Shown: in pieces, positions 43,336 to 53,311 of the stretch | How positions within the stretch are numbered: the first letter of the stretch is position 1 | Layout: each line of letters begins with the position of its first letter | Assembly: GCF_029227915.1 (NCBI RefSeq) | Contig: NC_079879.1 | Span: 13,824,001-13,888,000 of the forward strand | Length of the DNA stretch: 64,000 nucleotides | Direction of reading: 5' to 3' | DNA from: Hydractinia symbiolongicarpus | Lineage: Eukaryota; Cnidaria; Hydrozoa; Anthoathecata; Hydractiniidae | Made by a program: the position numbers and the translations under genes | Notes under the pieces: generated by a model | The model's database searches: none | What the model was told of the DNA's origin: nothing | Seen by the model: only the letters and a program-made list of their open reading frames with translations

Positions 43336-43422
43336 TTACTAATAATTGCTCCACTTCCTGTCGTGAATCTTGGGGATATATCGCGGCACATGCAAAACAT
43401 ATTAATACACCCCCGTGATTGT

Positions 43423-43839
43423 TTACCAAAGACCCCGGCAGGTAGAGCATAGCTTGGTATTTTGAGCCTGGTATTCGAGGGGTAGTGGAGTATATGTTAA
43501 TTTACCCTGTAGACACCGTAATGCATTGCGGTACCTTTCAACGAGCCTTGCCTTCTCAGGGCTATCTTCGATGAGTTCGGCGTACTGGGGTATAATGTTG
43601 TATGTCAATAAGGCATACAAAAGTAGATAGTTATCATCCTGCTGAAACCCTCTAATTTCCCTATCAATAACAAGGGGGTCTACTTCATATGCAACGTCTT
43701 TGATGTCCTTGCACTTGATACCCCGCCTCTCCTTCGTTTTATCAAGACAATTTATACAACTCTTGGTTTGACCATTGCCCTTGATTTTAAACTTGTCTGG
43801 GGTTATAACGTGTTTGCATTTTATGCATTCCCTATTCAT
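43423..43839 (-). CDS. Small zinc-finger protein of Polinton O, 138 aa
   Basis: The N-terminus, MNRECIKCKHVITPDKFKIK then GQTKSCINCLDKTKER, gives two CxxC pairs and is similar to an insert in the zinc-repeat protein at 38706 (CPNCKKRLLPDAFKVV, CIKCLD). The remainder is helical (EKARLVERYRNALRCLQ). A last CSTC is near the end. Intact; role unknown. Confidence 0.6.
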   Translation of the reverse strand: MNRECIKCKHVITPDKFKIKGNGQTKSCINCLDKTKERRGIKCKDIKDVAYEVDPLVIDREIRGFQQDDNYLLLYALLTYNIIPQYAELIEDSPEKARLVERYRNALRCLQGKLTYTPLPLEYQAQNTKLCSTCRGLW

Positions 43840-43873
43840 TTACTATCCATTTGCTCGTACAGGGGCTGGACAC

Positions 43874-44128
43874 TTATTTAGGCATTAGCACGATACTTGC
43901 CGGGAGCCATCCTTTGGAGATGGCCATTTCACGACTCGCCCTGCCTGCTGCAAAGTAGGCCACCATCTTAAGGACATCATTAGTGTCTATTTTGGTAGAG
44001 GGCCTTGCTATGCTCAAAAATTTCTTACCTGCCATGGCATAGGCAAATGTGAAACCAAGGTCTACGACTGTTTCATATGGCATGTCCAAAATCTCCTTCT
44101 TTTTCGGGGTTACGTTGCTTGTGGTCAT
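43874..44128 (-). CDS. Small conserved Polinton protein of O, 84 aa
   Basis: Homologue of the 75-residue proteins of B and C: helix TVVDLGFTFAYAMAGKKFLS, SIARPSTKIDTNDVLKMVA and REMAISKGWLPASI align along their length. Intact despite decay around it, though short genes escape mutation more easily. Confidence 0.65.
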   Translation of the reverse strand: MTTSNVTPKKKEILDMPYETVVDLGFTFAYAMAGKKFLSIARPSTKIDTNDVLKMVAYFAAGRASREMAISKGWLPASIVLMPK

Positions 44129-44231
44129 TTATTAAGTATAATTTTTTGAACAAAATTCAATTCATCTTAAAGATGTCAATCTGAGGCTAAGTTTTGCTCT
44201 GTTTTTCCTGTTGAGGCTCAGGTTCCTGGTT

Positions 44232-44516
44232 TTAAGATTCATTTTTGCCTCTACTAAACATATACCAGACGCCTACTCCCATGGCAAGCACGGCTAAAGT
44301 CCCTATTTCAGAATGGTATACATCCATTGACTTGCTAGAACCTGTCGCGGGTTCTTTATCATCCTGTAAAGGTTCTTTGCCCACGCTCTTCTTTAAGTCG
44401 GCCTTGTTCTTCCGGTTCCATTCAGCAAGCCTCTTGCCGGCTGCTACACGACCCTCACTCTTCGGTGGTTTTGTTATAACCCTATCCTCTTCTTGTTTCT
44501 GAACTTCTTCACTCAT
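44232..44516 (-). CDS. Basic protein with one membrane segment (O), 94 aa
   Basis: VAAGKRLAEWNRKNKADLKK matches the conserved N-terminal motif of the 131- and 139-residue proteins of B and C. A short polar linker and a membrane segment (GTLAVLAMGVGVWYMF) follow. Intact; gene order with neighbours (84 aa, 94 aa, membrane protein) is as in B and C. Confidence 0.65.
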   Translation of the reverse strand: MSEEVQKQEEDRVITKPPKSEGRVAAGKRLAEWNRKNKADLKKSVGKEPLQDDKEPATGSSKSMDVYHSEIGTLAVLAMGVGVWYMFSRGKNES

Positions 44517-44521
44517 TTATC

Positions 44522-45080
44522 TTATAGCACCGTCTCCGCCTCCGACTCTGCCACCTTCCCCACCTCCTTCTCCGCATCCTTCCTCTTGTCCATATGTCTG
44601 GCCGTGTGTCCTGCCACGAGAAGTGGTGCTAAACACCTACCGATGGTACAGTATACTAGTATTCCCAGATCGGTCATGGAGTCCCGGATAATAGGGTCTT
44701 CTTCGATATCCTTTCCCAATCATACTGGCATAAAAGCTTATAATATGGGTAGACAGTGCTTTTGCCGTCTTTTCCCCTTTCTCCTGGAGCTCACGTTGAA
44801 GGTACTCGGGATGGATCTTGTCGATTGCTTTGTCAGGGGCTTTTTCAATAAAGCCCTCTGTGCACTTCTTCGGTAGGAGATGGCCCTTGCCTTTGTATAG
44901 GGCCTTCTTCAAGGCCTGGCGCTTATTAATTGGCTTCTCTATCTGCTTGTATTGTGCAGAGGCATTATCGAATACTTGTGCAAGATCGGACGACATCTTT
45001 ATAATACGTCTGTATCGGAGGAAGCAAAATGCGATCACGGCATACGGCAGGACTATAGCGATATACAAACACACTTCCAT
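44522..45080 (-). pseudogene. Membrane-anchored protein of O (counterpart of the 211-aa protein), frameshifted
   Basis: Starts MEVCLYIAIVLPYAVIAFCF (membrane segment), then a basic helical domain and STHIISFYASMIG, parallel to QSIIHMYSMG in B. Near 44715 the frame changes to DPIIRDSMTDLGILVYCTIG ... LLVAGHTARHM and ends at 44522. The start lies next to the end of the polymerase. Confidence 0.65.
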
Positions 45081-46427
45081 TTATTCCCCTGTAGACGTTA
45101 GGCGGGAATGGCCACGAGCAAGCGTCGTAATTTGATCGGGTTGCACGATCCGTTGTGCCCTGTTGAGTGCCAACTTGTTCACCTCTTGGGTGTATACCTT
45201 ATGACCCTTGTTTTGAATAAGCACTTGGCTCTTGTGGATGTCAACGCCCTCTTCCAGACGCCGGTAATCGTCAAAAGTGATGGATTTTTTAGTGACGCAC
45301 CTCTTCACGCCTTTGGCTTTGCGATCACCACATTCCTTGGTAAGGCTCTTGTACGCATACAGTTTTTCCCTTAGGGTGATGAATGCAGTCATAATTTTAC
45401 CATTTAGCTCATCCTTCTTGAGTCCTACCACCTTCTTGTTTTTCCCTATAGGAAGAGGCTTACCATCATTGGGATTATAGGCACCTGTATCGAAGCGTGC
45501 CTCAACATCTTTAGCGATATCAACATAGAAATCATGTGTCCTTATATGGTACACAAAGGAGTCTGTCTCCATGTAGCAGAGCTGTATTTTAGAACCATAC
45601 ATTTCTTGCATATAGTCGTAGTGGTACTCGTACATGACTAACTTCGACATATCCAATATAGCCTGACCTATATACACTGGCTTATTCATTTTGACCTCGG
45701 TCTTGCCCATCTCCACACCTACCAGGTTTTTGCTAAACCTGCTCCCGCCCTTAAAATTTGGCTTCAGTACGAGCTTCGTATATTTGTCTTCGTTTGTGAC
45801 CAGCTGAATATTGCGGTGATTTCTGATATTCTCCATGGTCTTACCGAATACTGAGAGGTTCATGAGTTTGTAGAAATCCTTCTCAAAGTCATTGTTGGCA
45901 GCCGTTCTCAGCCTCGTTTTGTGATCTATGTACCCCCTCAGCCATGCCTTCTCGTTAAACTGGATGACTCTGCGCACTTTCATCAACTCAAGACCATGTT
46001 TTATAGCCTCGTGAAGGGCCCTGATGTGTACTACATACTTTCGCTTGTCCTCCAAATTTGGTACTAGTTTCTCAACCTTATGGACCCTAGTACGTTCGGG
46101 TAAGAACGGCAACTCGTTATGCTTGTCGTGCAGCCCCTCCGGGTAGTCAATATCTACCTCTAATATGTACCCACGCCTATTGTCCTCGACAAGCTTCCCG
46201 ATCCGCCTTTCGGTAAAGGCCTCAATGTTTGACACCCATTTGAAGCCATCCGTTGGCAGGTCTTGACGCATCGCCCAGCCGTACAGGTTGTTGACATCGA
46301 GGTACTGCAGGTAGGATGATTCACCCTTCGGATCATGCTGGTATCCAATGTACCTATTATTTGCTTTGGCATACCGGTGTACGGCTTGTGTTATACCTCC
46401 TCTTATACCCTTCTCAAACATCAGGAG
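45081..46427 (-). pseudogene. POLB: DNA polymerase B of Polinton O, C-terminal part, cut by element C
   Basis: The frame is open from the insertion point (LLMFEKGIRGGITQAVHRYA) to TAA/TAG at 45081, about 448 codons. Present are motif A YLDVNNLYGWAM, motif B MNLSVFGKTMEN and motif C YMETDSFVY, where the usual first Asp is Glu. The preceding exonuclease half should lie beyond the far end of element C, outside this window. At about 46427 the coding sequence changes abruptly to the terminal repeat of C. Confidence 0.9.
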
Positions 46428-46530
46428 AGAGATAGGAAAATGCGGATCCTAGGACAGCGATTAATATATTCTGTACCACTCCACGTCAATTTATAGATCA
46501 TCCACGTCAAATCAACGATAGAAGAGTCCA
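46428..46530. repeat. Left terminal repeat of element C
   Basis: The outer AGAGATAGG and the inner block TCAAATCAACGATAGAAGA match the terminal repeat of B, with a diverged middle. Its partner is not seen in the window. Confidence 0.7.
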
Positions 46531-46654
46531 TAAAATCCGTTAGCACCTACGAATGTCCGGATCCGCCCCAACCCCCAACCCCCGCCGTGTCCCCTCCCTC
46601 CCCTCCCCATGGGTCCCTACCCACCCTCATCTGTCGTGCCTTATAAATTATACT

Positions 46655-49600
46655 GTTATGTGTGTCTATAATGTCCTCTCGCCAGTGTGGTAATACCATC
46701 TTCCAAAATTATGCGTTTATCATCATCGGCATTGAGCGCCAGTTTGTTTGTTTTCACCGTGTGAACATCATGCTTAATCGATTGAAAGGTCATTTGGGTT
46801 CTGTAAATGTTCTCACCCTCAAACAGACATCTCTTATAATCGGCGAAACCTATGGTCTCCCTCACCACACATTTCTTCACCCCCTTACATCTCTTACCCT
46901 CCCTACCACATAGCTGTTTGTATGCGTATGTCTTAGCTCTTAGGGCGATGAACTCAGTCATCACCTTACCACCCAACTCGTCCTTCATCAGCCCAATGAT
47001 CTTTTTATTCAAACCTAATGGTAGAGGTCTACCATCTTCCTTATCATACCCAGATGTGTCAAATCTCGCAGACACATCGTTCGCGATATCTTTGTAGAAG
47101 TCGTCTGTTTTTATGTGGTAAACGAATGAATCCGTATCCATGTAGCAAAGCTTCACATCATCACCATATTTCGGTCTCATGTAATCATGGTGGAACTCAT
47201 ACATAACCATCTTGGATAGATGGAGGATTGTGGGGCCAAGGTAGATCGGTTTGTTCATTTTGATCTTGATCTTGGACATCTCTATCCCCATCAGTGTTTC
47301 CGAGAAACGGATTGCACCCCTGAAATTTGGCTTCATCACCATTTTCTCATAATTCTTTTGGTTGGTGGCCAAACGTATATCCTTCTGTCTTCGCTGATTC
47401 TCCATTGTCTTACCAAAGACAGAATTGTTCATCAGCTTGAAGAAATCCTTTTCAAAGTCATTCTTTGACTCCGTGCGCAGCTGTGTATTGAAGTCGATGT
47501 AAGGTTTCAACCATGCGCTCTGATCAAACCTCAGTACCCTATGAACCTTATCCAGAACAAGACCGTGATTCAAAGCTTGAGCAAGCGCACGGATATGAAT
47601 CACATAGTTCCTCTTGTCCGAAAGACACGGTGTCAGCTTCTCGACACCATTGATAACCTTCCTCTCGGGCATGAAAGGAAGATCGTTATGTGTGTCATGA
47701 AGATTATGTGGATATCTAACATCAACCTCAAGCATGTACCCCTTTTCACCGTTTTCCACAGCCAACTCTGAAATGAGTTCGGGTGTAAATTTACCGGAAT
47801 CATCCCACTCAAACCCCCCGGTGGGCATCTTCTGTATCATAGCCCATCCATACAGATTGTTAGCATCAAGATACTGTAGATAGGTTGTATCTTCCGAAGT
47901 ATTATACATATCACCCATATATGGATTATTTGCCTTCGCGTGTCTGTGAACGGCCTGACAGAGACCGCCCCTAATACCCATCTCCACAAACAGTAACATA
48001 TCCATATCTGACAACAAATCCAGCTTAACATCTGTCTTTTTCAGGCATGCCTGCCAAGCTAATCCGGGGGCCGTGTAAAAATGAGCGGGATCTAGTTTAT
48101 AGTTTTTCAAACATGTCTCTCTGAATGTCTCAAACACATCACTCAGAAGCAGAACATCCGTCTTGAGATAGATATCATGATAAACGCCCATATTTTCAAC
48201 TTTCATGTCCTTCCACACCTTCTGGGCATGCGCATAATCAGCATCGCTGATACCATTCATGTTCAACTTGCTATAAAAGTCATCTTTCGAAGGAAGCCTG
48301 GTTTCATTAAACCTATCGAATGAATCAACATACTCATATGGGTATACACCCTTCCTTCTCATTATGTTGAATTGCTCATCATTGAAGAATTTTCTAAGGT
48401 TTTTACACTGATCATCGGATAGATTGTCAGCCAAGGAACCTAATCCTCTTGACATAAATCTAAATGAATCGATGAATCTAAGCTTTATCTTTTTGTCTTT
48501 GGTCTCACCATTTTTGTTGGTGTATTCACAAACCTTAACATCGGTCGAGAAAGAGATATATTTCTCTTTATTTTCAGCGATTACACTCATACCACCTTCT
48601 CCATACTTCTTCGCAAGCTCTTTGATAAATAGATGCGCATCATATCCGCTCAGATTATGGAAGACAACCGGAATATAATTAGGCACCTTGTAACGGAGAT
48701 TACATTCCATGTGTGCCGATCCACGAAACTTTCCGGTAAAATGACAGTGATCCCTAACCTTGATGTCATCATCACCAAATTCTCTCATACAGATGTGGCA
48801 GTTGGTGGAATTTTCATATCCATCAAGTTCTTCATCGGTTAGATCTTGCATACCAAGTTGTGGAAACATGTTGTATAACCTTTTCGCCTCGGAAACCACA
48901 TGATCCACAAAGCGCGGAACACAGTCATCACCACGGTAAAGCTTCAGAGGGTCCAAAACTTCACCATGAGCATATTTACTATAACAACAGAATCCGGTGG
49001 GGATATGTTTACCAACTTTCTCGGTGGACGATCCACACTCTATCTCTTCAGGTTTTGTAAAAGCTTCAAAATCGGCATACATGATGAATGGGGCTTTGAG
49101 CTGAAACTTACCATCAGTGAAGGTTAAGGTGCTACCCTCCTTAGGGAGTTGAATATTAACGGCATCGTTATTCTTACAATACTCAAAGTGCTCATTTCTT
49201 TTCCGTTCGCTTGGAAAACCAGAGAGACAATTCAAGCAATAATGCTCTTTATTTTTATGCTTTGAGTTGACCTTGCTCAGGACACAACTCAGGTTCTTAA
49301 CAGCGATATAATGCTTCTTATCCCCTTCACACAGTAAAAACAAAACAACCGTCTCATCACGGTCAAGATGCTTCGACTTTCGACACATATAGACACCCTC
49401 TATGTCATCTTTTGTCAAAACATGCACAGCGATATCAGGGTTCCTTCTCTCAAACAAATCTATCTTGTTTAGTGCCATAGGGAAAGTTATACCATCCCAA
49501 TTGCACTTGTCTTCAAACTTCTTAAGGTTTGAGATTCGTTCAGGATGATTATCAATCTTATCATGATATAAGGCAGCTAAAACGGCCCATTTGAAGCATT

Positions 49601-50711
49601 CATCATCTTCATTTTTGGGATTGATCACGGAGAACTTACCACTGAAATTCTTGGGTAGTGGCAAGTAAGAACTACCTCTAGTTAATTTTAGTTTGTGAAA
49701 GTCCACATGCATATGTAGGATTTTATCGATTGTGAATCCGCTGGCGGGAAGCGCAGGGTTTTCAATCTGCTCGATTATCTTATTACACATCCGATCGAAA
49801 ACATCAGAAATGTCATCGTGGGCGTGCAGTATCTCCATATAGCTATTGAAAGCTTTATCGACATGTACACACGGGGCATCGGTCGAGCTGGTGTCCTCCT
49901 TTACCCATTTCACCCACAGGGTCGACTGAGTCTTCAGCGACTTCTTCTGCCTGAGCACGTCCTTCATCAACCTCTTAACGATAGGTTGAACCTGTTTGAG
50001 AAATACCTTGACATTCTTCTTCTTACCATCTGAGTTTATCTTGAACCTTTTGTATGAACCTACAAACGCTTCTTCAATAGGAGTATAAGGATTTTCCTCT
50101 TTCACCTCTTCCTCCTCTTTCACCTCTTCCTCTCCACTGCCCTTTTTATAAAAACCCATGATCTTATCCTTCATGGTTTTGAAAGCTTTTGTTGTTTTAT
50201 CCTTAATAGCCTTAGGTACATGATTTATCAACCAGTCTCTCCATTCAATCAACTTGCTTTTCACAATAGGTCTGGTTTTAGCAATTTCTTCCTGCTCAAA
50301 AATATCCATGTCAGAGCCAGATCTAAATGGTCTAGGTCTAGGTCTCGGTGCTGGTATGGGTACAGATCCGTCGGATCCTAGAAAACCCCCCAGAGATTTG
50401 ATTGATGTCGGTGGTACATGTATGGTGGGTCTAGATGTTGGTAAAGGGCTGTAGAGTCTAGGCGGTCCGGTGTATCTGGGTGCCGGTATCGGTCTCGACA
50501 CCGGTCTAGGTGCCGGTCTCGGTCTCGGTCTAGGTCTCGACACCGGTACGGGTCTCGAGGGTCTCGGCATGGGTACCGGTCTAACCGGTGCTGAAACGGT
50601 AGTTGGTCCCAATAATTCGATAATCTCGGCCTTTCTGAGCTTTGCGTAGCCATGTAGGCCGCGTTCCTTAGCGAGTTTTCTTAATTCAGCAAAGGTATTT
50701 CTCGAAGTCAT
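46655..50711 (-). CDS. POLB: Protein-primed DNA polymerase B, 1351 aa, intact
   Basis: Domains in order: SAP/Rho-N-like segment (residues 5-36); Pro/Arg repeats (40-130); a region with DDECFKWAVLAAL near 370 and HYIAVKNLS near 470, which could be a papain/OTU-like Cys-His pair; a C2H2-like finger (HYCLNCLSGF...HFEYC, about 490-512); Exo I YADFEAF (545); an endonuclease-VII-like zinc block CHICMREF/KVRDHCHFTG (638-671); Exo II FHNLSGYDAH (682); Exo III YLKTDVLLL (845); motif A YLDANNLYGW (946); motif B MNNSVFGKT (1091); motif C YMDTDSF (1190); RAKTYAY after it. It replicates the linear element from protein primers, by family analogy. The stop lies about 120 bases from the terminal repeat. Confidence 0.96.
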
Positions 50712-50760
50712 GCTTGCGTATGATATACGAATACAGAATCTTTAACCCTTTTTTTTAAAA
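50712..50760 (-). promoter_or_regulatory. Promoter block of polymerase gene (C)
   Basis: On the minus strand GGGTTAAAGATTCTGTATTC and CGTATATCATACGC precede the ATG by 10-45 bases. The same two parts precede both RING genes of C. Confidence 0.55.
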
Positions 50761-50900
50761 AAATCGTAAACCGTGTTGGAGGGTCATGAGTGTCCTAGTT
50801 TGTGGTTGCCACACCGTGCTAAAATTGTAGTAAAACACGCTAAAACACACAGAGTACCGATCCACCGTGGGTGGGTGGTATCCATCGACACCGCGGGATT

Positions 50901-50924
50901 TTTGTTACCCGCCCGAGTAACAAA
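50901..50924. terminator. Palindrome after RING gene 1 (C)
   Basis: TTTGTTACCCG and CGAGTAACAAA pair with one mismatch around CC, 17 bases beyond the minus-strand RING stop. An almost identical copy lies at 53221-53244. Confidence 0.6.
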
Positions 50925-50940
50925 GGCCGGGAATTCGCGT

Positions 50941-51648
50941 TCAATATTGTCTTATGACAAAATCTATTGGCGCTCGACACACGGGACAATTATCTTCCCC
51001 CTTTTCCAATTTATATGCGCACGATAAACAGCAGCAGCAATGTCCCGTTCTACCATGAACAAAGGTTGCGCTCTTTCTTTTAGAAAGACAAATTATGCAT
51101 TTGTCCTCGTCCTCTAGGTCATCATCGTCATCACTAAAAAAATCACGATCAATCAGCGCTCTTGTCCTCGTCGTCCTCTTCTCATCGTCGTACTCCTCTT
51201 CCTCTTCTTCCTCCTCATCGTCGTACTCCTCTTCCTCTTCCTCCTCCTCTTCCTCCTCTTCCTCCTCATCGTCGTACTCCTCGACATCATCTATGTCCAT
51301 ATATGTCCATATTTCATACGGACCCGTGGCGACTGCATAGACGCGCGCTTCTATTATGGGAGTTCCATAGCATCCGAGTCCGACTCCTCCGGTGCGTAAG
51401 ACACTTCGAGCTTTTACGTGTTCTATAATATCATCATAGGATTCATGATCAGAGTCCGGACCGATCCCCTCAAAGTCATCATATTGTAGTTCCAATATTT
51501 CGACCATGTTCAGTAATTCTTCGCAACAAGATCTGCTGGATGCGGAATTCAGGCATGGGTCTATTGTGCGGCCGAAATATTCGTCCGCCCAGGAGCCGAA
51601 TCTTTCGAGGAACTGTCGGTTTTCGTCATCTGTAAATCTCGAAGTCAT
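50941..51648 (-). CDS. Acidic MDM2-type RING protein, 235 aa
   Basis: The N-terminal 120 residues have no domain I can name. Residues about 120-180 are a Glu/Asp tract broken by YDD units. The C-terminal 55 residues are a RING with CIIC, VHGRTGH, CCLSC, CPVC and the tail DFVIRQY, the C2H2C4 spacing of MDM2/MDMX. MDM2 too has an acidic region before its RING, but that similarity is only compositional. The SAP/Rho-N segment of the other RING proteins is missing. Likely an E3 ubiquitin ligase; target unknown. Intact. Confidence 0.85.
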   Translation of the reverse strand: MTSRFTDDENRQFLERFGSWADEYFGRTIDPCLNSASSRSCCEELLNMVEILELQYDDFEGIGPDSDHESYDDIIEHVKARSVLRTGGVGLGCYGTPIIEARVYAVATGPYEIWTYMDIDDVEEYDDEEEEEEEEEEEEEEYDDEEEEEEEEYDDEKRTTRTRALIDRDFFSDDDDDLEDEDKCIICLSKRKSATFVHGRTGHCCCCLSCAYKLEKGEDNCPVCRAPIDFVIRQY

Positions 51649-51700
51649 GGTTGGATATGATATGATATACGATATAGGAATCTTTAACCCAATTTTTATA
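51649..51700 (-). promoter_or_regulatory. Promoter block of RING gene 1 (C)
   Basis: Minus strand: GGGTTAAAGATTCCTATATC then GTATATCATATCATATCCAACC and ATG. It is nearly identical to the block before RING gene 2 at 53312-53347. Confidence 0.55.
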
Positions 51701-51754
51701 GATCGTATTTGAGGTTAGCGATTCGCACGCCATGGATATCTCCACCCACCGATA

Positions 51755-51778
51755 TTTGTTACCCGTCCGGGTAACAAA
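51755..51778. terminator. Palindrome after SAP gene (C)
   Basis: TTTGTTACCCG and CGGGTAACAAA make a perfect 11-bp stem around TC, 11 bases past the SAP stop. The same string recurs at 54003-54026. Confidence 0.6.
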
Positions 51779-51788
51779 ATGCGCACAA

Positions 51789-52058
51789 TCACTTGGATCT
51801 CTTGTCGTTATAACGTTTTTGAGCTTTTAGATATGCCTCCCTGTTTTTCGTCCTCCACCTTGAATAGTATCCGTACCGTTGCCGTTTGGTATCCGGATCG
51901 ATGGTGTAGGATGGGTCGAGATCATTCTTCTCAATCACCTCAACCAGTTTAGCCTTTCTCATACCCACGATATACTTAATTCCGCGGGATTTAGCAACAT
52001 CTTGCAACTCTCGCAGTTTCATCAATTTGTAGTCTGGTGTGGTATTCATGTCCGACAT
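51789..52058 (-). CDS. Small SAP/Rho-N-like protein (C), 89 aa
   Basis: YKLMKLRELQDVAKSRGIKY and MRKAKLVEVIEKNDLDPSYT form the helix-turn-helix-like SAP pattern, followed by an aromatic/basic end (RYGYYSRWRTKNREAYLKAQ). Counterpart of 31339-31650 in B, at the same place beside the integrase with a shared promoter. Intact. Confidence 0.7.
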   Translation of the reverse strand: MSDMNTTPDYKLMKLRELQDVAKSRGIKYIVGMRKAKLVEVIEKNDLDPSYTIDPDTKRQRYGYYSRWRTKNREAYLKAQKRYNDKRSK

Positions 52059-52154
52059 ATACGCATATACATATACATATAAAAACTTTAAGCACTTTTA
52101 TCGTACCACATCATAACAAAAAAGGAGATAAATAAAGGTGTGCATAAATAAAAC
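52059..52154. promoter_or_regulatory. Divergent promoter of SAP and integrase genes (C)
   Basis: Holds AAAAACTTTAAGCACTTTTA then TCGTACCACA and GGAGATAAATAAAGGTGTGC, as in B. Confidence 0.5.
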
Positions 52155-53138
52155 ATGTCAAACTCTAAACTTCAAGAGACTTACTATCAACCTCAAAATT
52201 TATGGAAAGGACAAAAGGCTGCTCAGAATTTAAGAGGATTCGGTTTCAAGCCGAAGGAGATTAAGAAGTGGCTATCAAAACAAGCATTTTGGCAAGTACA
52301 TTTACCTGCTCCAAAACATATTGAAAGACCACATTATGAAGTTACCACCCCTAATGATTTACATCAATTCGATTTATTGTACATGCCCGGTGACATACTG
52401 TATGGTAATAAATATAAGTACATTTTGTCGGGAATCGATGCTGCTTCCAGATACAAAGTAGCCCGACCTTTGAGGACTAAGAAAGCCAAAGAGGTTGCCG
52501 CTATGATTGAAGACATCTACAAGGCCGGACCATTAACTTATCCGAAAACTTTCCAATGTGATAACGGTTCAGAATTCAAAGCAGATGTGACAAAGCTGTT
52601 GGAGAAGCATAAGGTTGAAATTAAAAGGGCGACTACAAAATATAAGCATACGCACACAGCTTTTGTTGAGGCGTTGAACAAGATACTTGCGGAAAATTTA
52701 TTCAAAATACAAGATGCTCAAGAACTGAATGATTCGGAAAAGGTATCATCTACATGGGTTAAGCATCTGTATAAACTGATTGATAGGCTAAACGATACAA
52801 AGACGCAGATGATTGATATGAAGCCAAAAGATGCTATTATAATGAAAGAGGTGCCTCTTGTTAATCAAGAGAGCTATCCACCTGAAGTAGAATTACCTAA
52901 GGATGGCCTGTATAGATATCTACTACAACCTGGTGAAGAGCATGATGATGGGCGGAGACGGGCAACCGATAGAATATGGTCGAAAAACACATATAGATTG
53001 CGTGAGGTAATAGCGCAACCTGGTAACCGTGTAATGTACTATGTTCAAGACGGACCCGGACGGGCTTTTGTAAAAGAGGAATTGATGTTAATACCTGAAG
53101 ATACAGATTTACCTCCTGATTATGTGCAAGGTTGGTGA
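52155..53138 (+). CDS. INT: Retrovirus-type DDE integrase (327 aa), intact
   Basis: Catalytic residues are D73 (HQFDLLYMP), D136 (FQCDNGSEF) and E172 (AFVEALNKI), with 35 residues between the last two, the D,D35E pattern of retroviral integrases and Polintons. The N-terminal 60 residues are basic and helical with no HHCC finger. The C-terminal 70 residues (RRRATDRIWSKNTYRL, GNRVMYYVQDGPGRAFV) look like an SH3/chromo-type DNA-binding end. Expected to insert the element into host DNA. Full length, with no disabling change. Confidence 0.95.
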   Translation: MSNSKLQETYYQPQNLWKGQKAAQNLRGFGFKPKEIKKWLSKQAFWQVHLPAPKHIERPHYEVTTPNDLHQFDLLYMPGDILYGNKYKYILSGIDAASRYKVARPLRTKKAKEVAAMIEDIYKAGPLTYPKTFQCDNGSEFKADVTKLLEKHKVEIKRATTKYKHTHTAFVEALNKILAENLFKIQDAQELNDSEKVSSTWVKHLYKLIDRLNDTKTQMIDMKPKDAIIMKEVPLVNQESYPPEVELPKDGLYRYLLQPGEEHDDGRRRATDRIWSKNTYRLREVIAQPGNRVMYYVQDGPGRAFVKEELMLIPEDTDLPPDYVQGW

Positions 53139-53151
53139 AAAAGGGGACGAT

Positions 53152-53176
53152 ATCTTTACCTGTTTCTGGTAAAGAT
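53152..53176. terminator. Palindrome after the integrase gene (C)
   Basis: ATCTTTACC and GGTAAAGAT make a 9-bp stem around TGTTTCT, 13 bases past the integrase stop. Confidence 0.6.
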
Positions 53177-53220
53177 GATGCCGGGGATCGCGCAGGGTAT
53201 CCATCAACACCGCGGGATTT

Positions 53221-53244
53221 TTTGTTACCCGCCCGAGTAACAAA
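53221..53244. terminator. GTTAC palindrome between integrase and RING gene 2 (C)
   Basis: Same sequence as 50901-50924; surrounding bases (CATCAACACCGCGGGATTTT) also match that site, so this is part of a duplicated block. Confidence 0.6.
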
Positions 53245-53311
53245 GGCCAGGAATTCGCGGAGATATCCATGGCGTGCGAATCGCCAACCTCAAATACGAT
53301 CTATAAAATCG

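Noticed and set aside
51095-51428. Plus-strand Ser-rich and Pro/Leu-rich frames
   Set aside because: Antisense of the Glu/Asp tract in the RING 1 gene.
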